Origin: Methanobacteriota archaeon
Lineage (GTDB): Archaea > Thermoplasmatota > Poseidoniia > Poseidoniales > Poseidoniaceae
Reading direction: 5' to 3'
Assembly: GCA_002726395.1 (NCBI GenBank)
Contig: PBTA01000046.1
Location: 12,128-22,316 of the forward strand
Length of the DNA stretch: 10,189 nucleotides
Position 1 is the stretch's first letter, and every line of letters begins with the position of its first letter. The notes under the pieces are model-generated. The model was not told where the DNA came from, made no database searches, and saw only the letters and a list, made by a program, of their open reading frames with translations. Positions 7,533 through 10,189 of the stretch are shown here, piece after piece. The translations under genes and the position numbers were made by a program.

Positions 7533-8189
7533 ATGTTCCAGTCCTATGGAGTGCACGGCCCCGTCCTTGGCCCCGTTGCCGGATTGGTCATTGACCTTGT
7601 TTTGTTAGGGCTGGCATTTTGGATGTTAGCATCTCCAGACATGAAAAAAATCTCTAACATTCTTACCTTTGTTACTCTAATTTTTGGCATTTCTCTGGCC
7701 AGGATACTTATGTCGCCGCTACCCAATATTCAACCGGTAACCGTAGCATGTTTGATTATTGGTGCGCAGCTTGGTGCAAGACGAGGTGTAGCATTTGCTG
7801 TACTAGTTACCATGATCTCTAACTTTATTCTTGGCGATGGTATTTGGACTATTTACCAAGCGATAGGGTGGTCAACGGTGGCAATAATTGGGGCCCAGTC
7901 TAAACTAATTATCGATAATAAATTACAACTCGGCAAGTTATACTTCTTGGGTATTGCCTCCGCTTTTTTGTTCGACTTTATTGCTTCATTGAGCGTAATT
8001 GGTACATTAAACGCTGGCGAATTTATGGCCTATCTAATCAACGGCATCCCCTATGACGTAGTTCATGCATTGGGCAATGTTACGATGGCAGCATGGTTTG
8101 GAATTTGGTTTTCTGGCGTAATAACTCAATACCAATCTATGGAAGAGATAGAACAAACAGTAGTCGATGGATATGTTATCGGATCATGA
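7533..8189 (+). CDS. ECF-type transporter substrate-binding (S) component, vitamin family
   Basis: The 218-residue integral membrane protein has six predicted helices, at about 9-33, 41-60, 66-100 (long, may be a helix plus re-entrant turn), 103-122, 135-157 and 173-198. A short acidic cytoplasmic tail follows. The segment from LARILMSPLPN to GARRGVAFAVLVTMISNFILG is typical of energy-coupling-factor S components, which bind a vitamin and are toppled through the membrane by a shared EcfT/EcfA module. Those partners are not in this window, so they would be encoded elsewhere. The preceding gene carries a transcobalamin-like DUF4430 domain, which makes cobalamin or a related corrinoid a reasonable guess, but nothing in this protein itself fixes the substrate. 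Start: the ATG at 7533 has only a weak TAGGCC at the usual spacing. The stop is 10 bases before the chosen start of the first pth2. Family call fairly good, substrate weak. Confidence 0.72.
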   Translation: MFQSYGVHGPVLGPVAGLVIDLVLLGLAFWMLASPDMKKISNILTFVTLIFGISLARILMSPLPNIQPVTVACLIIGAQLGARRGVAFAVLVTMISNFILGDGIWTIYQAIGWSTVAIIGAQSKLIIDNKLQLGKLYFLGIASAFLFDFIASLSVIGTLNAGEFMAYLINGIPYDVVHALGNVTMAAWFGIWFSGVITQYQSMEEIEQTVVDGYVIGS

Positions 8190-8199
8190 TGGGCCTTCC

Positions 8200-8541
8200 A
8201 TGGCATTGGTTGTTCGAAAAGACCTCAAATTATCACCCGGGAAGCTTGCAGTCCAATGCTCACATGCAGCAGTATCGTGTTCATTACAAGCCAAGAAAAG
8301 CGAAGCAAGAATACTCGAACGGTGGAATAATAGCGGGTCAAGAAAAATTTGCTTATCGGTAAAAGATGAGGAATCACTACGAATGCTGATGGAGCAGGCA
8401 AAATCAGCAGGGCTTATCACTAATCTAGTAAAAGATGCAGGACATACCGAAATCCCGCCAGGGACTATTACAGTGCTTGGAATCGGCCCCGCCCCCAGAA
8501 GAATCATCGATTTACTAGTTGGCGAATTAAAACCATATTAG
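8200..8541 (+). CDS. pth2: Peptidyl-tRNA hydrolase Pth2, copy 1
   Basis: Pth2 frees stalled peptidyl-tRNAs by cleaving the ester between peptide and tRNA in the cytoplasm. From the ATG at 8200 the product is 113 residues, close to the usual archaeal length of about 115-120. It starts MALVVRKDL as the family does. Key motifs are GKLAVQCSHAAV (Lys15, Gln19, Cys20, His22) and DAGHTEIPPGT (Asp79, Thr83), then TVLGIGPAP. In-frame ATGs at 8167 and 8173 would overlap the end of the ECF gene by about 20 bases, lack a Shine-Dalgarno element and add an atypical N-terminus; ATGGGC at the usual spacing weakly supports 8200. The usual KMGKGK loop reads KLSPGK here. A paralogue follows 13 bases later; by my hand alignment the two share about 40 percent identity. 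Confidence 0.88.
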   Translation: MALVVRKDLKLSPGKLAVQCSHAAVSCSLQAKKSEARILERWNNSGSRKICLSVKDEESLRMLMEQAKSAGLITNLVKDAGHTEIPPGTITVLGIGPAPRRIIDLLVGELKPY

Positions 8542-8543
8542 GC

Positions 8544-8549
8544 AGGTGA
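8544..8549 (+). promoter_or_regulatory. Ribosome binding site that sets the start of pth2 copy 2
   Basis: AGGTGA lies five bases before the ATG at 8555 and only two bases after the stop of copy 1. The GTG at 8546 is contained in it, so it is probably not a start codon. Confidence 0.6.
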
Positions 8550-8554
8550 CATCA

Positions 8555-8968
8555 ATGGGGCTGCGTTCATTTATCCATCGACTTACAGCACAAAAAAGTT
8601 CAGATTCTGTACCAAGTGGCTCGTTTAAGTTGGTATTAGTGATTAATCATGACCTCAAGATGGGTAAAGGTAAAATCGCCGCTCAATCAGGTCATGCATC
8701 GGTATCTGCAACATTAAAAATGGGTGCTAGCAAGCCTAATTTGCTTGACGCTTGGTTGACATCAGGACAAAAGAAAGTCTGTGTAAAAACCACCCGAGAT
8801 GAATTATTAATGTTAGAACAAGATGCCATAAAACTAGGTATCCAAACCGTTCGCGTTAACGATGCTGGAAAGACCCAAATTCCAAGTGGTTCATTAACAG
8901 TTATTGCATTTGGACCAGCCCAAGACGATGAACTTGAACAACTAACCGGGCATCTAAAACTACTGTAA
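8555..8968 (+). CDS. Peptidyl-tRNA hydrolase Pth2 paralogue, copy 2, with N-terminal extension
   Basis: The 137-residue product has a Pth2 domain from about residue 24 (FKLVLVINHDLKMGKGK) to the end (TGHLKLL). It keeps the KMGKGK loop and IAAQ, the DAGKTQI motif (Asp103, Thr107) and FGPAQ. The cysteine that usually follows Gln in AAQCSHA is replaced: AAQSGHA (Ser45). The first 23 residues (GLRSFIHRL, then a Ser/Gln-rich stretch) are an extension not needed for the fold. It could be a basic amphipathic helix or an RNA contact; this is a guess. The gene sits 13 bases behind copy 1 and was probably formed by an old tandem duplication, given only about 40 percent identity. It may retain hydrolase activity or have specialised, for example on other aminoacyl- or peptidyl-RNA substrates. 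Confidence 0.85.
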   Translation: MGLRSFIHRLTAQKSSDSVPSGSFKLVLVINHDLKMGKGKIAAQSGHASVSATLKMGASKPNLLDAWLTSGQKKVCVKTTRDELLMLEQDAIKLGIQTVRVNDAGKTQIPSGSLTVIAFGPAQDDELEQLTGHLKLL

Positions 8969-9009
8969 TTTTCCGCCTAATTCATCAATGATGGCAACTT
9001 GGTTGGCTC

Positions 9010-10056
9010 ATGCGCGAGTACAATTCGGACCGAATTGACATGAGAAGTGACACGGTAACACAACCAACAAAGGCGATGCTAGAGGCGATGATGGCAGCCA
9101 AAGTTGGCGATGATGTTTTGCAAGATGACCCGACAGTCAAGGCACTAGAAGCAAGAATCGCCGAAATATGCGGGATGGACTCAGCATTATTTGTCCCTTC
9201 AGGGACCATGTCTAATGCGGTAGCAATTAGGGCACATACTTCTCCTGGTGATGAAATAGTAATGGAAAGAACTAGCCACATCTATCAGTATGAGGGTGGC
9301 GGTTACGCAGTAATGTCGGGTGTTTCAGTTGCTCTTGTTGATGGCAAGAAAGGCCAGTTAACCCCTGAATTATTAAGCAAGGCGATTAGAAAGGCGGAGG
9401 GCAGTTTAGGACACTATCCAGACGGCACTTTGGTATGCGTTGAAAATACTGCAAATCGTGGTGGAGGAACATGTTACTCCCAAGAGAATCTCGATGCAGT
9501 GGCCAAGAAAGCACACGAGCATGGTTGTAAAGTTCACATGGACGGGGCAAGAATTTTCAATGCATCAATTAAGACCAATACACCTGTTAGCCGGATGTTG
9601 AAAGAATTTGATTCGGTATCTATCTGTTTGTCAAAAGGCTTAGGCGCGCCGGTAGGAAGTCTGCTTGTTGGTTCAACAGATTTTATCGCCAAAGCTAGTC
9701 GTTGGAGAAAGATGTTTGGTGGCGGCATGAGACAATCTGGTATTCTAGCTGCGGCTGGAATGTATGCATTAGAAAATAATATCCAACGTCTATCTGATGA
9801 CCATTCTAGAGCCAAGCGACTGGCATCTGCACTAAATGAAATGAGTGAATATACTGTTGACTTGAATTCAGTTGAAACCAACATGGTTTATATCGATAGC
9901 AAAATGGGTGCTAAGGAACTAATGGCGCAACTATCTAATCACGGAATAGATGTACTGGATGTCGGACCAACCGCAGTAAGAGCAGTAACTCATCTTCATG
10001 TCACGGATGAAGATATTGACCAAGCCATTGAAGTGTTTAGAGCCATCAGTGCTTGA
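9010..10056 (+). CDS. ltaE: L-threonine aldolase, low-specificity type (PLP-dependent)
   Basis: This 348-residue fold-type I PLP enzyme cleaves L-threonine or allo-threonine to glycine and acetaldehyde in the cytoplasm. Family markers run in order: IDMRSDTVTQPT at the N-terminus (9-20), VGDDVLQDDPTV (32-43), FVPSGTMSNAVAI (61-73), RTSHIYQYEGGG with His90 expected to stack on the cofactor, CVENTANRGGG (143-153), HMDGARIFNA with Asp178 and Arg181, SICLSKGLGAPVGS with Lys209 as the PLP-binding lysine, and VRAVTHLHVT near the end. Length is normal and the gene looks intact. The ATG at 9010 puts nine residues before the conserved start and has only a weak TTGGTT at the usual spacing. An ATG at 9040 would cut into the conserved block. 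A 41-base gap separates it from pth2 copy 2, so it may belong to the same transcript. Beta-eliminating relatives and related beta-hydroxy amino acid lyases are the main alternatives. Confidence 0.93.
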   Translation: MREYNSDRIDMRSDTVTQPTKAMLEAMMAAKVGDDVLQDDPTVKALEARIAEICGMDSALFVPSGTMSNAVAIRAHTSPGDEIVMERTSHIYQYEGGGYAVMSGVSVALVDGKKGQLTPELLSKAIRKAEGSLGHYPDGTLVCVENTANRGGGTCYSQENLDAVAKKAHEHGCKVHMDGARIFNASIKTNTPVSRMLKEFDSVSICLSKGLGAPVGSLLVGSTDFIAKASRWRKMFGGGMRQSGILAAAGMYALENNIQRLSDDHSRAKRLASALNEMSEYTVDLNSVETNMVYIDSKMGAKELMAQLSNHGIDVLDVGPTAVRAVTHLHVTDEDIDQAIEVFRAISA

Positions 10057-10060
10057 AGGC

Positions 10061-10189
10061 TCATATTCTTCTAGCAACTAGAGCGGCAGAAAATCCTGCA
10101 AGCAAAGTAATCATGACTCCAAAACCGGGTACAGAATTAGTTTCTTTAGCTGCTTCATCATCCTGGATAGGCATGTTATCTTCGGCGAG
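10061..10189 (-). CDS. C-terminal tail of a PGF-CTERM (archaeosortase-processed) surface protein, partial
   Basis: The last 129 bases, read on the minus strand, give 42 residues and a TGA stop. An acidic linker (EDNMPIQDDEAAKE) is followed by PGFG, a hydrophobic helix of about 15 residues (MITLLAGFSAALVA) and a terminal RRI. PGF, membrane helix and basic cluster at the very C-terminus form the PGF-CTERM sorting signal (TIGR04126 type). In archaea that have archaeosortase A it is cleaved and the protein is attached to a membrane lipid. The body of the protein lies beyond the window, so its function is unknown. It converges with the threonine aldolase gene, with four bases between the stops and no room for a separate terminator. 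Confidence 0.82.
   Translation of the reverse strand, partial: LAEDNMPIQDDEAAKETNSVPGFGVMITLLAGFSAALVARRI

Noticed and set aside
7558..7577. Direct repeat of GGCCCCGT
   Set aside because: It encodes the repeated Gly-Pro-Val of the first helix region of the S component; there is no further copy or mobile-element context.
8093..8362. Open plus-strand frame spanning the junction of the ECF and first pth2 genes
   Set aside because: It is out of frame with two genes that have clear family matches, and its translation has no recognisable motif.
1..10189. CRISPR arrays, insertion sequences, integrase sites, inteins
   Set aside because: No repeated spacer-like units, transposase motifs or terminal inverted repeats were seen, and the MCM Walker A and PLP-lysine regions are uninterrupted.

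Overview
The window reads as a piece of a planktonic Thermoplasmatota genome, most likely a Marine Group II archaeon (Candidatus Poseidoniales). The evidence is an archaeal MCM replicative helicase, GatE (the archaea-specific subunit of the GatDE tRNA-Gln amidotransferase), Pth2-type peptidyl-tRNA hydrolases, an archaeal-style PurM and a PGF-CTERM surface-protein tail. The DNA is moderately AT-rich and tightly packed. The lineage is an inference from gene content; no marker tree could be run.

Layout. Positions 1-1389 are on the minus strand: an esterase-like alpha/beta hydrolase (385-1389) followed 38 bases downstream by the start of purM (346 down to the window edge). purM carries an apparent one-base frameshift at 206-208. 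A divergent intergenic region of about 200 bases (1390-1589) holds candidate promoters for both directions and a doubtful 42-codon ORF. From 1590 to 10056 seven genes run on the plus strand with short gaps: mcm, gatE, a secreted beta-propeller/DUF4430 membrane protein, an ECF-type transporter S component, two tandem pth2 paralogues and a threonine aldolase. The last 129 bases, minus strand, encode the C-terminal tail of a PGF-CTERM protein, convergent with the aldolase gene and only 4 bases from it.

How the genes may work together. mcm, gatE and the pth2 pair serve replication and translation. Between them sits a two-gene module: an extracytoplasmic propeller plus transcobalamin-like DUF4430 domain on a membrane hairpin, then a six-helix S component. 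The pair looks like a surface receptor and permease for a vitamin-like ligand, with cobalamin the leading but unproven guess. The PGF-CTERM tail is an independent second cell-surface signature.

Translation starts. Most genes have a G-rich hexamer exactly five bases before the start codon (AGGTGC, AAGTGA, AGGTGA, CTGGGA twice). In three cases an upstream GTG that could be taken as a start is part of this Shine-Dalgarno-like element. I therefore chose the downstream ATG for mcm, the propeller gene and the second pth2.
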